A DNA stretch of 64,000 nucleotides from assembly GCA_016792805.1 (NCBI GenBank), contig JAEUHX010000066.1, positions 62,001-126,000 on the forward strand, written 5' to 3'. The stretch comes from Planctomycetota bacterium. Lineage in GTDB: Bacteria > Planctomycetota > UBA1135 > JACQFD01. Of the stretch, positions 41,680 to 51,681 are shown in pieces (position 1 is the first letter of the stretch; the number at the start of each line of letters is the position of its first letter). Made by a program: the position numbers and the translations under genes. The notes under the pieces were generated by a model that saw only the letters and a program-made list of their open reading frames with translations, did not search any database and had not been told where the DNA came from.

Positions 41680-43965
41680 GTGATCTTCTCTGCTTTGGCG
41701 GCAGTGCTCCTCGGAGGGCACACGCCGCCGCAGGCCGCGGCCGCGCGCGCCCTTCCCCCGGTCCTCTTCGAGACTCGCGATGCGGAGGGGAGGCCCGCGG
41801 CAGTGCTCCGTGCTGCGGGGCGCGAGCTGCGCGCCGAGGCGCGGACATGGGAATACTCTTTCGAGGAGCCGCTCGCCGGAAAAGTGAGCATCTTCCGCGG
41901 AGCGCGCGAGCGGTGGCTCACTGAGCTCCCCACCTATCGGAAACTCATACTTCGACGGCGTGGAGAGACGGCCCCGGCCCTGATCCTCACGCTCCGATGC
42001 GGCGGTGGCGCCGAGCCGGAGGTGGCAGCGGTTGGGCCTCTCGCTGCGACGGTGGCGCCGGCTCTCGCACAATCAGGCTTCCTGGGAGGCAGCGGGAGCG
42101 ACTTCGGCAGCACCGCGGCGACGGACGCCTCGGGGGCGCTCTACATCGTGGGGTCCACGGGGTCCTCGGAAGCTACATTTCCCGAAGTTCTCGGGCCCGA
42201 CCTCACCTGGAACGGCGGGACGCCCTTCGGCAGCGGCGATGCCTTCGTTGCGAAGCTCGACCCGACCGGCGCGACGCTGCTTTACTGTGGCTTCCTGGGA
42301 GGCTCCGGAAACGAGGGGGCGATCGCCCTTGCCGTCGATTCGCAAGGGCGCGCCGTGCTTGGAGGACAAACGGAGTCGACGCCGGCGCAAGGCTTCCCCG
42401 TCTCCGTCGGCCCTGATCTCACTTATAACGGCGGAGCACTCGACGGCTGGATCGCCCGAGTGAGCGCCGACGGTGCTTCCCTCGATTATTGCGGATATGT
42501 GGGAGGTCCCGGAGGCGACGAGCGCGTCGCTGCGATTGCAATCGCAGCCGGCGATGTGGCCGCGTTCGCCGGGCACACCGATTCCGATGCGCCGGAGTTT
42601 CCGGCGTTGCTCGGACCGAGCACGTTTCGATCGGGCGGACTCGACGCCGTCGTGGGGCGCCTCGCAGCCTCGGGCGCAGCCTTTGAGATGTGTGGATTCC
42701 TCGGGGGGAGCGGCAACGACTTCGCGACGGGGATTTCCGTCGCACCCGACGGCGCGCTTGTCCTCTGTGGGATCACCGATTCCGACCCGAGTTCCTTCCC
42801 GGCAGCCGTCGGGCCGTCGCTGAAGCGGAGCGGCAGCTTCGACGCGTTCGTCGCAAAAGTTGCATTTGATCCGATCACTACCTCTGTAACGATTCCGTAT
42901 TGCGGATACCTGGGCGGTGCGGCCGTCGACGCCGCCGGAAGCGTGGCCGTCGATGCGCTCGGCCGCGCCTTCGTCTGCGGATACACCTATTCCTCGCCCG
43001 CGACGTTCCCCGTGAAGTTCGGGCCCTCGCGCCAGTTCTCGGGCGGGCCGAGTTCCAATGAATTCGACGCCTTCGTAGCGCGCATCGCCGCCGACGGCAA
43101 GAAGCTCGATTTTTGTGGGTACATAGGCGGAAGCGGTTTCGACCGCGCCAACGAGATTGCGCTCGACAGCTCCGGATTCGTCTATCTGTGTGGAGAGACA
43201 AACTCCAAACCCGATAGCACCATTCCGTTTCCTTCGGCCGGCGGACTCTCCGCCGCGGCGGGCGCCTTCAGCAATGCGTTCCTGGCGAAGATCGCGCCGA
43301 GCGGCGGGGCGCTGCTGGCGTGCGGGAGCTTCGGCGGCGACGGCGTCGACGCCGCAACGAGCTGCGCGGCCGGCACCGACGGAAGAGTGCATTTGGTCGG
43401 ACAGACGCAGTCGACGGAAGCTACATTTCCGACCGCCCTCGGCCCCGACCCTACGGCCAACGGCGGCTACGATGCCTTTGTTGCAACATACAACTTCGGA
43501 GCACCCGAACCGCCCGACACCCTCGCAGTTCTGATTCAGTCTGCACGTCTCACAAATAGTTCAAAGCCGTCGGCCGACCGCGTCCGCGCTGTTGGCACCT
43601 TGGAGTGGACTGCCCTCTCCCCCGATGGAGCTATCGACATCGCGACCGAGTCGGTGACCGTCGAGTTCGGCCCGATCGCCGCGCCGGTCACCATCACGAT
43701 TCCTGCGGGCGACCCCCGCTGGAAGCGCACCGGACCCGCCGATGCCCCCAAGCGCCTCACCTGGAGCTCGCCGCCGGGGTCCGCGCCGCGTCTCCGACTC
43801 GTGCTCGATCTCGCGAAACGTCGATTCGTCGTCGACTTCACGCGCTGCGAGTTCGGCCCGCCGATTCAGAACCCGATCGCCCTGCGGATTACCGCTGGCG
43901 ACGACCGCGGATCGTTCCTCGCACCCTGGAAGGAGAAGTCGGCGAACGTGCTGAGCCTGCCGTAG
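41680..43965 (+). CDS. Secreted SBBP-repeat (beta-propeller-like) protein
   Basis: 761 residues. The start is GTG at 41680, then a signal peptide 'IFSALAAVLLGGHTPPQAA'. From about residue 130 to 600 there are repeats of the form 'FLGGSGSDFGSTAATDASGA' ... 'YIVGSTGSSEATFP', each about 55-70 residues. This is the SBBP (seven-bladed beta-propeller-associated) repeat type: Y/F-x-G-G, then x-D-A/S-x-G-x-x-Y/V-x-x-G-x-T. The C-terminal 140 residues form a separate beta-rich domain. The protein is likely surface-exposed; ligand unknown. It is immediately downstream of the paralogous membrane pair. Confidence 0.83.
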   Translation: MIFSALAAVLLGGHTPPQAAAARALPPVLFETRDAEGRPAAVLRAAGRELRAEARTWEYSFEEPLAGKVSIFRGARERWLTELPTYRKLILRRRGETAPALILTLRCGGGAEPEVAAVGPLAATVAPALAQSGFLGGSGSDFGSTAATDASGALYIVGSTGSSEATFPEVLGPDLTWNGGTPFGSGDAFVAKLDPTGATLLYCGFLGGSGNEGAIALAVDSQGRAVLGGQTESTPAQGFPVSVGPDLTYNGGALDGWIARVSADGASLDYCGYVGGPGGDERVAAIAIAAGDVAAFAGHTDSDAPEFPALLGPSTFRSGGLDAVVGRLAASGAAFEMCGFLGGSGNDFATGISVAPDGALVLCGITDSDPSSFPAAVGPSLKRSGSFDAFVAKVAFDPITTSVTIPYCGYLGGAAVDAAGSVAVDALGRAFVCGYTYSSPATFPVKFGPSRQFSGGPSSNEFDAFVARIAADGKKLDFCGYIGGSGFDRANEIALDSSGFVYLCGETNSKPDSTIPFPSAGGLSAAAGAFSNAFLAKIAPSGGALLACGSFGGDGVDAATSCAAGTDGRVHLVGQTQSTEATFPTALGPDPTANGGYDAFVATYNFGAPEPPDTLAVLIQSARLTNSSKPSADRVRAVGTLEWTALSPDGAIDIATESVTVEFGPIAAPVTITIPAGDPRWKRTGPADAPKRLTWSSPPGSAPRLRLVLDLAKRRFVVDFTRCEFGPPIQNPIALRITAGDDRGSFLAPWKEKSANVLSLP

Positions 43966-44081
43966 GCGCCCGTAGCAAGAACCCTCTGATCGGAGCGCGC
44001 GGGCTCGTCGAGCGGGCCATTCCCCGGGGGACCCGGCGCTTCGGATGCGCCTCGGTAGAAGACGAAAACGCGGGACGTCCC

Positions 44082-46436
44082 ATGCCCTTTCGTTTTCGAG
44101 GCGCCCAGTCCTATGCGCTGCCGATCGCGCTCGGTGCGGCACTCCTCTCGGGTACCGTTTGGAAGTACGAATCGGACGTGGCCGACGCGCGCGCGCGATT
44201 GCGCGAGGTGCAGCAGGGCAGCCTACTGCGCGTCGCCCGCGACGCCACGGGCGCGGTGCGGCAGATCTACCAAGGCCTCCGCACCCTCTCGCGCCTGCCC
44301 GGTGTGCGCGCGCTACGCCACGACGCGAGCGAGCTTCAAGCCGACTCGCTCTCGAGCATCCAGGAGATCTACAACAATCTCGCGTCTACAGTTTCCATCT
44401 CCGAGGTGCATATCGTTCCGCTCGAGATGGATCCCGACTGCGTCGATCCGACGACCGGCAAGCCGTGGACGCCGATCCTTACTTTTGACGAGCCCATGGT
44501 CGGCAGGGCTGCGAAAGGGCGAAGCGGGTCGGCCCCTGACGCGTCGACCGGGCGGCCGGCGCCTCCCGGCACGGAGCCGGCTCGCGACGGCGCCGGGGGC
44601 CGCGAGGACGAGGCGATCGAGATTCTTGAATACCGGCTCATGAGGGAGCAGCTCGCATGGTTCCGCGAGCAGGTACCCCACGAGCGCGAAGTGCGCGGAT
44701 TCGAGGTTCCGGCGCGCTCGGGCCCCGAAGTCGTTAGTTGCAATAATTCTAGGCACCACTCCGACTCGCCCGAGGACCGAGATCGGAGAGTCATCCTTTA
44801 TTCCGTTCCTTTCTTCGATGAGAGCGGCGAGCTGCGCGGCTGCGTCTGCGGTGTTGTTTTCTCCCATGTCATTCGTGAAATCCTCCCAGGGCCGGAGTAC
44901 CTGCTGCGAAACCACGAATTCGGCGTCTCGCTGGGGCGCAGCGGCCAGAGCCCCTGGACCGAGGATTCGAGAGACACCCTCGGCCCTGCGTCGCGCGAGC
45001 GCATGGCCTACGAGGGCGTGGTCGCGCTGGAGATCCCTGACGCCGCCGCCTGGCATCTGTGGCTGGGTGTCACCGAAAGTTCATTCATACAATCGCCGGC
45101 GGTCACCGCCGCGCGTTCGACCGCCACGGCCAACGTGTGCGGCGCCATCCTTGTGACGCTCCTGACCTTCGCCCGGGTCGTTGCCGGATCACAGCATCGT
45201 CGGCGCATCGATGCGCTCCATCGCCGGAGGTACCAGCGAATGGCCGAGCGGCGCGATCTATTGCGTGCCGCCGCTCGAGCCGCGGAGGCGGCGAGCGAAG
45301 CAAAGAGTGCTTTTCTCGCGACGATGAGCCACGAGATTCGAACGCCTCTGAATGGAATCTTAGGAATGACGTCGGCCCTCCTCGCGCGACCGCTCCCAAT
45401 GGAGCACCGGAGCCTCGCCGAGCAGGTTCGCGCGTCGAGCGAGGCACTGCTCACACTTCTCAATGATGTGCTCGATTTCTCAAAGATTGAGGCCGGCAAG
45501 CTCGAGATGATCGCGAGCGATTTCGATCCTCGCACGCTCTTCGAAGAAGCGACGCGCATTTTTGAGTATCAAGCCCGGTCCAAGCAGCTGAAGCTCGAGT
45601 GTGAAGTGGATCCGGCTCTTCCGATGCTCGTCGGCGACGCCGGGCGGATTCGGCAAGTTTTGCTGAATCTCGTCGGAAATGCCGTGAAGTTCACAGAGCA
45701 TGGCGGGGTGATCGTGCGGGCAATGAAGGCCGGCGAGTCGGGCGGTTTTGTGACCGTCTCCGTCGAGGTGGCCGATACTGGAATCGGGATCTCGAAGGAG
45801 AATCTCGGGCAGCTCTTCCAGGAGTTCAAGCAAGTCGATTCCTCTTCGACGCGCCGATACGGGGGAACGGGTCTCGGCCTCACGATCTCGAGGCGGCTCG
45901 CCGAGCTCATGGGCGGAACGATTGAAACCGAGAGCGAGCTCGGGTCGGGCAGCAAATTCACTTTTACGGCCAAGCTCAAGCGCAGCTCAAGACCCCGCGA
46001 GATGAAGACTCCCGCGTCGGCGGCTCCGGCTCAGAATGCACAATATCCCGGAATTACAGTCCTCGTCGCGGAGGACAATCCGGTGAATCAGCAAGTCATC
46101 TCGCTGCTGCTCGAATCCCATGGCATCGAGGCGCATGTGGTGCCTGACGGGCGCGCCGCGGTGGAGGCGCTTCAGTGCATGACGCCGGATCTTGTGCTGA
46201 TGGACTGCTCGATGCCCCGAATGGACGGCTACGCCGCGACGCGGGCGATTCGCGAGGCGGAGCGCCCTGGGCGGCGCGTGCCGATTGTCGCGCTCACCGC
46301 CCATGCCGGCGAGGACTCTCGGCGCCTGTGCCGCGAAGCCGGCATGGACGACTACCTTGAGAAACCGATTCGCATGAACGCGCTGGCTGAGCTGCTTCGG
46401 CGCTTCTTGAGCGCGGGTGCTTCTGCCACACGGTAA
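44082..46436 (+). CDS. Hybrid sensor histidine kinase with C-terminal receiver
   Basis: 784 residues. N-terminal transmembrane helix ('ALPIALGAALLSGTVWKYE'), an extracytoplasmic sensor region of about 310 residues, a second helix ('NVCGAILVTLLTFARVVAG'), then HisKA with 'FLATMSHEIRTPLNGILGMT' (H417), a HATPase domain ('LNLVGNAVKFTEHGGVIV', 'ADTGIGISKENLGQLFQEF', 'TGLGLTISRRLAELMGG'), and a receiver whose phospho-acceptor is D708 in 'LVLMDCSMPRMDGYA'. The chain is BarA-like without the Hpt domain, so a separate Hpt protein is expected. Start: ATG at 44082. No response-regulator partner is adjacent. Confidence 0.93.
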   Translation: MPFRFRGAQSYALPIALGAALLSGTVWKYESDVADARARLREVQQGSLLRVARDATGAVRQIYQGLRTLSRLPGVRALRHDASELQADSLSSIQEIYNNLASTVSISEVHIVPLEMDPDCVDPTTGKPWTPILTFDEPMVGRAAKGRSGSAPDASTGRPAPPGTEPARDGAGGREDEAIEILEYRLMREQLAWFREQVPHEREVRGFEVPARSGPEVVSCNNSRHHSDSPEDRDRRVILYSVPFFDESGELRGCVCGVVFSHVIREILPGPEYLLRNHEFGVSLGRSGQSPWTEDSRDTLGPASRERMAYEGVVALEIPDAAAWHLWLGVTESSFIQSPAVTAARSTATANVCGAILVTLLTFARVVAGSQHRRRIDALHRRRYQRMAERRDLLRAAARAAEAASEAKSAFLATMSHEIRTPLNGILGMTSALLARPLPMEHRSLAEQVRASSEALLTLLNDVLDFSKIEAGKLEMIASDFDPRTLFEEATRIFEYQARSKQLKLECEVDPALPMLVGDAGRIRQVLLNLVGNAVKFTEHGGVIVRAMKAGESGGFVTVSVEVADTGIGISKENLGQLFQEFKQVDSSSTRRYGGTGLGLTISRRLAELMGGTIETESELGSGSKFTFTAKLKRSSRPREMKTPASAAPAQNAQYPGITVLVAEDNPVNQQVISLLLESHGIEAHVVPDGRAAVEALQCMTPDLVLMDCSMPRMDGYAATRAIREAERPGRRVPIVALTAHAGEDSRRLCREAGMDDYLEKPIRMNALAELLRRFLSAGASATR

Positions 46437-46543
46437 CTGGACCGACGATTTTTCCGCGCCATGGCGCGGTGGCAACTCGCGGGAGACCGTTTTCACGGAG
46501 GCCTCTCTCGGTTCGAATAGAGCCTGGGTGATCTGCCTCCTCC

Positions 46544-49192
46544 GTGGATACCCGCCCCGCCCGGTTCGTGACGCTCTTGCCCTTCGGTCGCGCCGTTTCT
46601 ACCGCCTGGCTGCTCGCTGCCTACGCGGCTGCGGCGCCATGGAGCGCGGCGCAGGACACGATCGCCGGCTTTGAGCGGCAGTTGCTGCTGCCCGATGAGA
46701 AACCGACGGTCGCGGGCCTGATCGACGTGAATCAAGACGGGCGCCTCGACGTCGCTGTCTGCCGCGATTCGCCGCGTATCTCGGTGTTCCCATCACTCAG
46801 CGGCGGGGAGCTCGGCCCTGGGATCCATGTCGACCTTGTCGCGCGGCCCACTCTCGGCTTCAGCGCCGACTTGGACGGCGATGGCGATGGCGACCTCGTG
46901 GCGAGCCACGCGCAGTCGCCCGTGCTGTCGCTGGTGCGAAACGTCGGATCCGGGCTTTCGACGGCGCTCCCGATTCCGATCCCGGCCGGAACTCGATTTG
47001 TGCGTTTCGGCGATTGGAACGGAGATGGGCAGCTCGACCTCGTGGCTCTCGAGGCGGTGCCGCTGCTCTCGACGACTCAACCGCTTCTAATGCCGCTGCT
47101 GCAGCAAGGGGCGGGACAGTTCGTATCGATCCCGGGGCCGCGCGCCGCGATCGGTTCGTTTTATTTGGAATCGGCCGATCTCGACGCCGATGGCCGCAGC
47201 GAGGCGGCCGCCGCTTCGGCGTTGGCGCCGGTGCTCGAGGTGTTCGCGCCCGGGAACGGCTCCGCGCCCGCGGCGGTGTCGGTTTCTGTGCCCGCGGTTC
47301 TCTCCTGGGGCTTCGCGCTCTTCGACATCGGCGGCGACGGCGTCTCCGATATTGTGATCAACGCGGCCGATGCCTCGGGAAGCGCACTTTTCGGAATCAC
47401 ACAGATCGGGCCGCTTATGTTCGGTGCGCCCTCGCCGGTGCTTGCCGGTCCGGCCGGCATCGAATCGACGGCTGTCGGCGACGTGAACGGCGACGGCCAG
47501 CCGGAGATCGTGGCCCGGTTCCAAATATTCAGCACGGGTGGACCGCTCGCCGTCTACGGGCGCGATGGCGCGGGCGGACTCATGACGCTCGAGCAGATCG
47601 AGGGAGTTTCACTTCAAGGGCCTTGTGCGCTCGGCGACTTCGATCAAGACGGACGGCTCGACTTTGCGTCGGGCGCTCAGAATGCCGTTCGTATTTTTGT
47701 AAGCTCTGGGACGGCCACCCACTCGGCGGTCCGGAAGTTTACAACTGTAGCGATTCCTTCGGCCGCGGTGTTGGCCGATTTCGACTGCGATGGGATCGTG
47801 GATGCAATCGTGGCGGGATCCGGCGCGAGCGCCCTCTCCCTTCATTCCGGGCTCGCGGGTGCAAGCTTCGGCCCTCCAGTTTCCGCCGCGCCGCTGCCAC
47901 CGAGCACCGAGCTGCGGCTCCTGGAATCGGGCGACGTGAGCGGCGACGGGTACGACGACGCCGTTGCGACTTCGGGCAACGCACCCAATGTGTGGTATTT
48001 CAAGAATGTGGTGGGATCCTTCGGGCTGCCGCCTGTGCAGCTTCCCACCGGAAATGTTGCTTCCGCGGTCACGCTCCGGGATTGGAACGCCGACGGCTCA
48101 CTCGATCTCATCGCGCTTTCGAGCGTACCGGCGATTCTCACTGTTCGACTGAACGGTGCGGGCGGGCTCGGCCCAGCGCAGCCGCTCGCGGCCCCCGTCG
48201 AGACGCTCTGCTTCGCGGCAGAGGACTTGAACCATGACGGCGCCCTCGATCTCGCGCTCGGCACGGCGTCGGGATTGATCCTGCTCTCGAATGGCACGTC
48301 AGTCGGTTCGCCGCTCGCGAGCGGGCCGGGGCCGATATTTACAATTGATGTCTTCGATGCCACGGAAGACACCATTCGTGACATCGTCGCGACGGAAAAG
48401 GGTGCCTCCTTCTCGGAGCTTGTCGTGCTGGAGCAGGGGCCGAACGGGCAGTTCACCCGGAGCTCGGCCGTGCTGCCGGTGCTTTCGCAGCCTCGGCGGA
48501 TGCTCCACGGCGACCTGACGGGAGACGGGCGCACGGATCTTTTGTTTCATGGGCCGTTCCCTTCCTCGCTGTTGGTCGAGGGCGGCACCAGCGGTCTGGC
48601 GCCGGCCTTGGGATTGCGCCGCGCACAGGTTCTTACAGATCCAGCCGCGACGCCGGCAGCAGCGGCGTGGGGCGCCGCACTCGCCGATCTCGATGCCGAC
48701 GGCCGGCTGGATATTGTGATGCCAAGCCCCGGATCGAGCTCGATCGCAGTTCTGCGGGGAACGATGCCGGCGCCACTTGGAGCATCGCCGTTTGGCGCGG
48801 GCACCGCCGGTTGCGAAGGGCAACACGGCATCCGCGCCAGTGCGCTTCCCTCCATTGGATCGTTGGATTTCCGCGTGCTGCTGACGCAAGCGCCGCGCAG
48901 CTCGCTCGGCGTGCTGCTGCTGGCCGACGCGGCGGATGCGGCCGGCTCAGACCCGTATGGAATGGGCGCAACCACACACCTCGACTTCGCATCTTCAACA
49001 TTCCTTTTGGGGCTCGACGTTGCCACCGACGAGGGTGGATTCGGGCGCGCGGCGCTCCCGATCCCGGCGATTCCGGCGCTGGCAGGCAACAGCTACTTCG
49101 CGCAGGGGCTCTTCGCATGGCTGGGGCCGTGCAAGCCGGGCCCGTTTGGAATCAGCACGTCGGCAGGGCTCGCGCTCACGATCCAGCCGTAG
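46544..49192 (+). CDS. Secreted FG-GAP/VCBS repeat protein
   Basis: 882 residues. The start is GTG at 46544, followed by a signal peptide ('AVSTAWLLAAYAAAAPWSA'). Many FG-GAP/VCBS units with calcium-binding D-x-D-x-D-G-x-x-D loops are present, such as 'LIDVNQDGRLDVAV', 'DLDGDGDGDLVA' and 'DFDQDGRLDFASG'; these build an integrin-like beta-propeller, usually extracellular. The C-terminal 100 residues ('RASALPSIGSLDFRVLLTQA', 'NSYFAQGLFAWLGPCKPGP', 'FGISTSAGLALTI') form a conserved tail shared in style with 37582-38547, so it may be a lineage-specific sorting domain. The function is adhesion-like by architecture only. Confidence 0.85.
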   Translation: MDTRPARFVTLLPFGRAVSTAWLLAAYAAAAPWSAAQDTIAGFERQLLLPDEKPTVAGLIDVNQDGRLDVAVCRDSPRISVFPSLSGGELGPGIHVDLVARPTLGFSADLDGDGDGDLVASHAQSPVLSLVRNVGSGLSTALPIPIPAGTRFVRFGDWNGDGQLDLVALEAVPLLSTTQPLLMPLLQQGAGQFVSIPGPRAAIGSFYLESADLDADGRSEAAAASALAPVLEVFAPGNGSAPAAVSVSVPAVLSWGFALFDIGGDGVSDIVINAADASGSALFGITQIGPLMFGAPSPVLAGPAGIESTAVGDVNGDGQPEIVARFQIFSTGGPLAVYGRDGAGGLMTLEQIEGVSLQGPCALGDFDQDGRLDFASGAQNAVRIFVSSGTATHSAVRKFTTVAIPSAAVLADFDCDGIVDAIVAGSGASALSLHSGLAGASFGPPVSAAPLPPSTELRLLESGDVSGDGYDDAVATSGNAPNVWYFKNVVGSFGLPPVQLPTGNVASAVTLRDWNADGSLDLIALSSVPAILTVRLNGAGGLGPAQPLAAPVETLCFAAEDLNHDGALDLALGTASGLILLSNGTSVGSPLASGPGPIFTIDVFDATEDTIRDIVATEKGASFSELVVLEQGPNGQFTRSSAVLPVLSQPRRMLHGDLTGDGRTDLLFHGPFPSSLLVEGGTSGLAPALGLRRAQVLTDPAATPAAAAWGAALADLDADGRLDIVMPSPGSSSIAVLRGTMPAPLGASPFGAGTAGCEGQHGIRASALPSIGSLDFRVLLTQAPRSSLGVLLLADAADAAGSDPYGMGATTHLDFASSTFLLGLDVATDEGGFGRAALPIPAIPALAGNSYFAQGLFAWLGPCKPGPFGISTSAGLALTIQP

Positions 49193-49263
49193 TGCCGGAG
49201 GGCTTGGGATGCGTACGCTCTGGGCGTACGACTCGAATCACCCCATCCCAGGAACCTAGAGCT

Positions 49264-50115
49264 ATGCGCATTGCCCCGCTCGCGCTCGCGTTCGGCCTTG
49301 TGGCCGGCGCAGCCGCTGCCCAGAACCCGTCTCCCCTTCGTCTGCCCGCGCCGAGCCCGGCTGCGTCGGTGAGCCGAGTGGTCGGCGTTACAAAAGTAAC
49401 TGTGGAGTATTCGAGCCCTGCGGTGAAGGGGCGAACGATCTGGGGTGATTTGGTGCCCTTCGGCCAAGTGTGGCGGACGGGTGCCAACATGTCGACGGAC
49501 ATCGAATTCAGCGATGCGGTGAACGTCGGCGGAAAGGAGATTCCGGCCGGGCGGTACGCGCTGTTCACGATTCCGGAGAAGGATGAGTGGACTGTGATTT
49601 TGAGCAAGACGCCCAAACAGATGGGCTCGGCGAATTATAAGGAAGCTGAGGATCTGGTGCGGCTCAAGGCGAAGCCTGCGGCGCACGAGCACACGGAATG
49701 GCTCACGTTTGAGCTTTCGCAGCATGACAAGAAAACGCTGCACGTGACGGTGCTCTGGGAGAAGCTCTCTCTCTCCTTTCCGGTTGTGGCCGACCCCGAT
49801 GTCATCGCCGAGAAGAGCCTGAAGGAGGCGATCGCCAACGCCAAGGAAGGAGATTTTGCAATTTTCGCGCAAGCGGCTCGCTTCCGGTTGGATAGCAATG
49901 GCAATCTCGAGGAGGCGCTTCAGTGGGCCGACAAGGCCGTCTCGATCAAAGCCACCTCTGGGAATTTGTTACTGAAGGCGCGCATCCAGGCGAAGGCCGG
50001 CAAGAAGGCCGATGCACTCGCGACGCTTGAGAAGTGCGCCGAGGCGGCGCGCGGCGAGAAAAATGACAATCGCCTCAAGGACATCGAGCGATTGAAGGGC
50101 GAGTGGTCGAAGTAG
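49264..50115 (+). CDS. DUF2911 family secreted protein
   Basis: 283 residues. Signal peptide 'IAPLALAFGLVAGAAAAQ' after the ATG at 49264; the frame is open well upstream but overlaps the previous gene. The DUF2911 core is clear: 'YSSPAVKGRTIWGDLVPFGQ', 'WRTGANMSTDIEFSDAVNVG', 'AGRYALFTIPEKDEWTVILS' and 'FELSQHDKKTLHVTVLWEKL'. A TPR-like C-terminal end follows ('EALQWADKAVSIKATSGNLL'). DUF2911 proteins are of unknown function and common in Bacteroidetes and Planctomycetes. A terminator-like hairpin follows at 50137-50169. Confidence 0.9.
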   Translation: MRIAPLALAFGLVAGAAAAQNPSPLRLPAPSPAASVSRVVGVTKVTVEYSSPAVKGRTIWGDLVPFGQVWRTGANMSTDIEFSDAVNVGGKEIPAGRYALFTIPEKDEWTVILSKTPKQMGSANYKEAEDLVRLKAKPAAHEHTEWLTFELSQHDKKTLHVTVLWEKLSLSFPVVADPDVIAEKSLKEAIANAKEGDFAIFAQAARFRLDSNGNLEEALQWADKAVSIKATSGNLLLKARIQAKAGKKADALATLEKCAEAARGEKNDNRLKDIERLKGEWSK

Positions 50116-50136
50116 CGCCACGGCGCGAAGCACCGG

Positions 50137-50169
50137 CGCCCCGCGGATCTTGAAGGGATCTGCGGGGCG
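50137..50169 (+). terminator. Hairpin after the DUF2911 gene
   Basis: 13-base arms (cgccccgcggatc / gatctgcggggcg, one G-T pair) with a 7-base loop, 21 bases after the DUF2911 stop. The stem is strong but the T-tract is poor. The position fits transcription termination. Confidence 0.55.
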
Positions 50170-50266
50170 CGTTGCTGAGAACTGCTGGACTTCCGCGAGC
50201 TAGCGCCGTGGGCAGGGGAGCACGAAGATCCTTGCAATCTGAACTTGACCAATTCAGATTGCGAGG

Positions 50267-51433
50267 ATGATTCTCCAGCGCACGGAACTCCTCCGCGAAA
50301 TCACGGACGCGCTTCGACAGAGTCCCGTCGTTTTCCTGGTCGGTCCGCGACAGTGCGGCAAGACCACGTTGGCACGGAGCATCGCCGAGGAAAGCGGGGC
50401 GACCTTCCTCGACCTTGAGCACCCGGCCGACGCCGCGCGGCTCGCAAATCCGCTCACGGCGCTCGAACCTCTGCGCGGGCTTGTCGTGATCGATGAGGCG
50501 CAGCTCCAGCCGAGCCTCTTTCCAACGCTCCGGGTTCTGGCCGATCGCACGCCTTCGCCTGCGCAATTCTTGTTGCTGGGAAGCGCTTCCGCGGAACTCG
50601 TTAGTAATGTTTCCGAATCGCTTGCGGGGCGAATCCACTTCGTACACATGTCGGGATTCAACCTCGGAGAAGTAGGCGCGACGAGGTGGCGCGAGCTTTG
50701 GCATCGCGGAGGGTTTCCGAGGTCGCTTCTCGCGGCGAGCGATGAAGCGAGCTTCAAGTGGCGTGAAGACTTCCTTACAACTTTTTTGGAGCGAGACCTG
50801 CGTAGGCTCGGCGTGCTTGTGGCGCCCGATTCGCTACGACGGCTCTGGATGATGATCGCTCACTGTCACGGCCAGGTCATGAACATGGCTGAGATCGGCC
50901 GGTCGCTTGGGCAAAGCCACACAACAGTGCGAAGGCACCTCGACATACTCGCGGGAGCGCTGGTTCTCAGGCAGCTTCAACCTTGGTACGAGGATATCAG
51001 CAAACGTCAGGTCAAGTCGCCAAAGATCTACATCAGAGACTCCGGAGTTCTGCATACGCTGCTCGGCCTGCCGAGCAGTTCCACGATTGAATCTCATCCG
51101 AAGCTGGGAAGCAGCTGGGAGGGATTCGTCGCCGAGCATATTATTCAAATATTTGGCGAGCGCAATTGTACTTTCTGGGCGACTCAAGCCGGAGCGGAGC
51201 TCGATCTACTAGTGTCGCACAGAGGGCGTCGGTACGGATTCGAGGTCAAATATGCGGACGCGCCGCGCACGACGAAATCCATGCACATCGCGATCGAGGC
51301 GCTTAAGCTCAGCAAGCTCTATGTCATCTATCCTGGCGATAGGTCCTTTGCACTGAGCGACAGCATCGAAGCCATCGGCATCCACGACCTCGATGCGCGA
51401 GCGACACAGCTCAAGAAGTCGGGCGACGAATAG
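50267..51433 (+). CDS. AAA ATPase with DUF4143 domain
   Basis: 388 residues. Walker A is 'VGPRQCGKTTLARSIA', Walker B is 'GLVVIDEAQL', followed by sensor 'FLLLGSAS'. The C-terminal half is the DUF4143 module: 'SLGQSHTTVRRHLDILAGAL', a winged-helix region, 'PKIYIRDSGVLHTLLGL' and 'SWEGFVAEHII', with a nuclease-like end 'AGAELDLLVSHRGRRYGFEV' whose E-x-D and E-V-K pattern resembles a PD-(D/E)XK fold. Such proteins occur widely, often in accessory regions; their role is unsettled. It is the first gene of the accessory stretch and has no operon partner. Confidence 0.9.
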   Translation: MILQRTELLREITDALRQSPVVFLVGPRQCGKTTLARSIAEESGATFLDLEHPADAARLANPLTALEPLRGLVVIDEAQLQPSLFPTLRVLADRTPSPAQFLLLGSASAELVSNVSESLAGRIHFVHMSGFNLGEVGATRWRELWHRGGFPRSLLAASDEASFKWREDFLTTFLERDLRRLGVLVAPDSLRRLWMMIAHCHGQVMNMAEIGRSLGQSHTTVRRHLDILAGALVLRQLQPWYEDISKRQVKSPKIYIRDSGVLHTLLGLPSSSTIESHPKLGSSWEGFVAEHIIQIFGERNCTFWATQAGAELDLLVSHRGRRYGFEVKYADAPRTTKSMHIAIEALKLSKLYVIYPGDRSFALSDSIEAIGIHDLDARATQLKKSGDE

Positions 51434-51681
51434 CCTCGGCCTTCTTACACGGGCGCAGGCTAAGTCGCGTGCGGAAAAGCGAATTCGATCGCTGCGGCAT
51501 CGTGAGTTCAACAATTGTAGCGTGAATTAATGCGGCCTCTACCTTCGAGCGATTGTGCTTTGTGCACAAGCCAAACAAAACCGAACCGCGATTTACTTGT
51601 GGACCGATGATTCACGGCAGCGCTATGGTCGGCGGCACACTGTGAGCGCCAGCTGATCTCATACGCACGCGTTCTCCAAGA

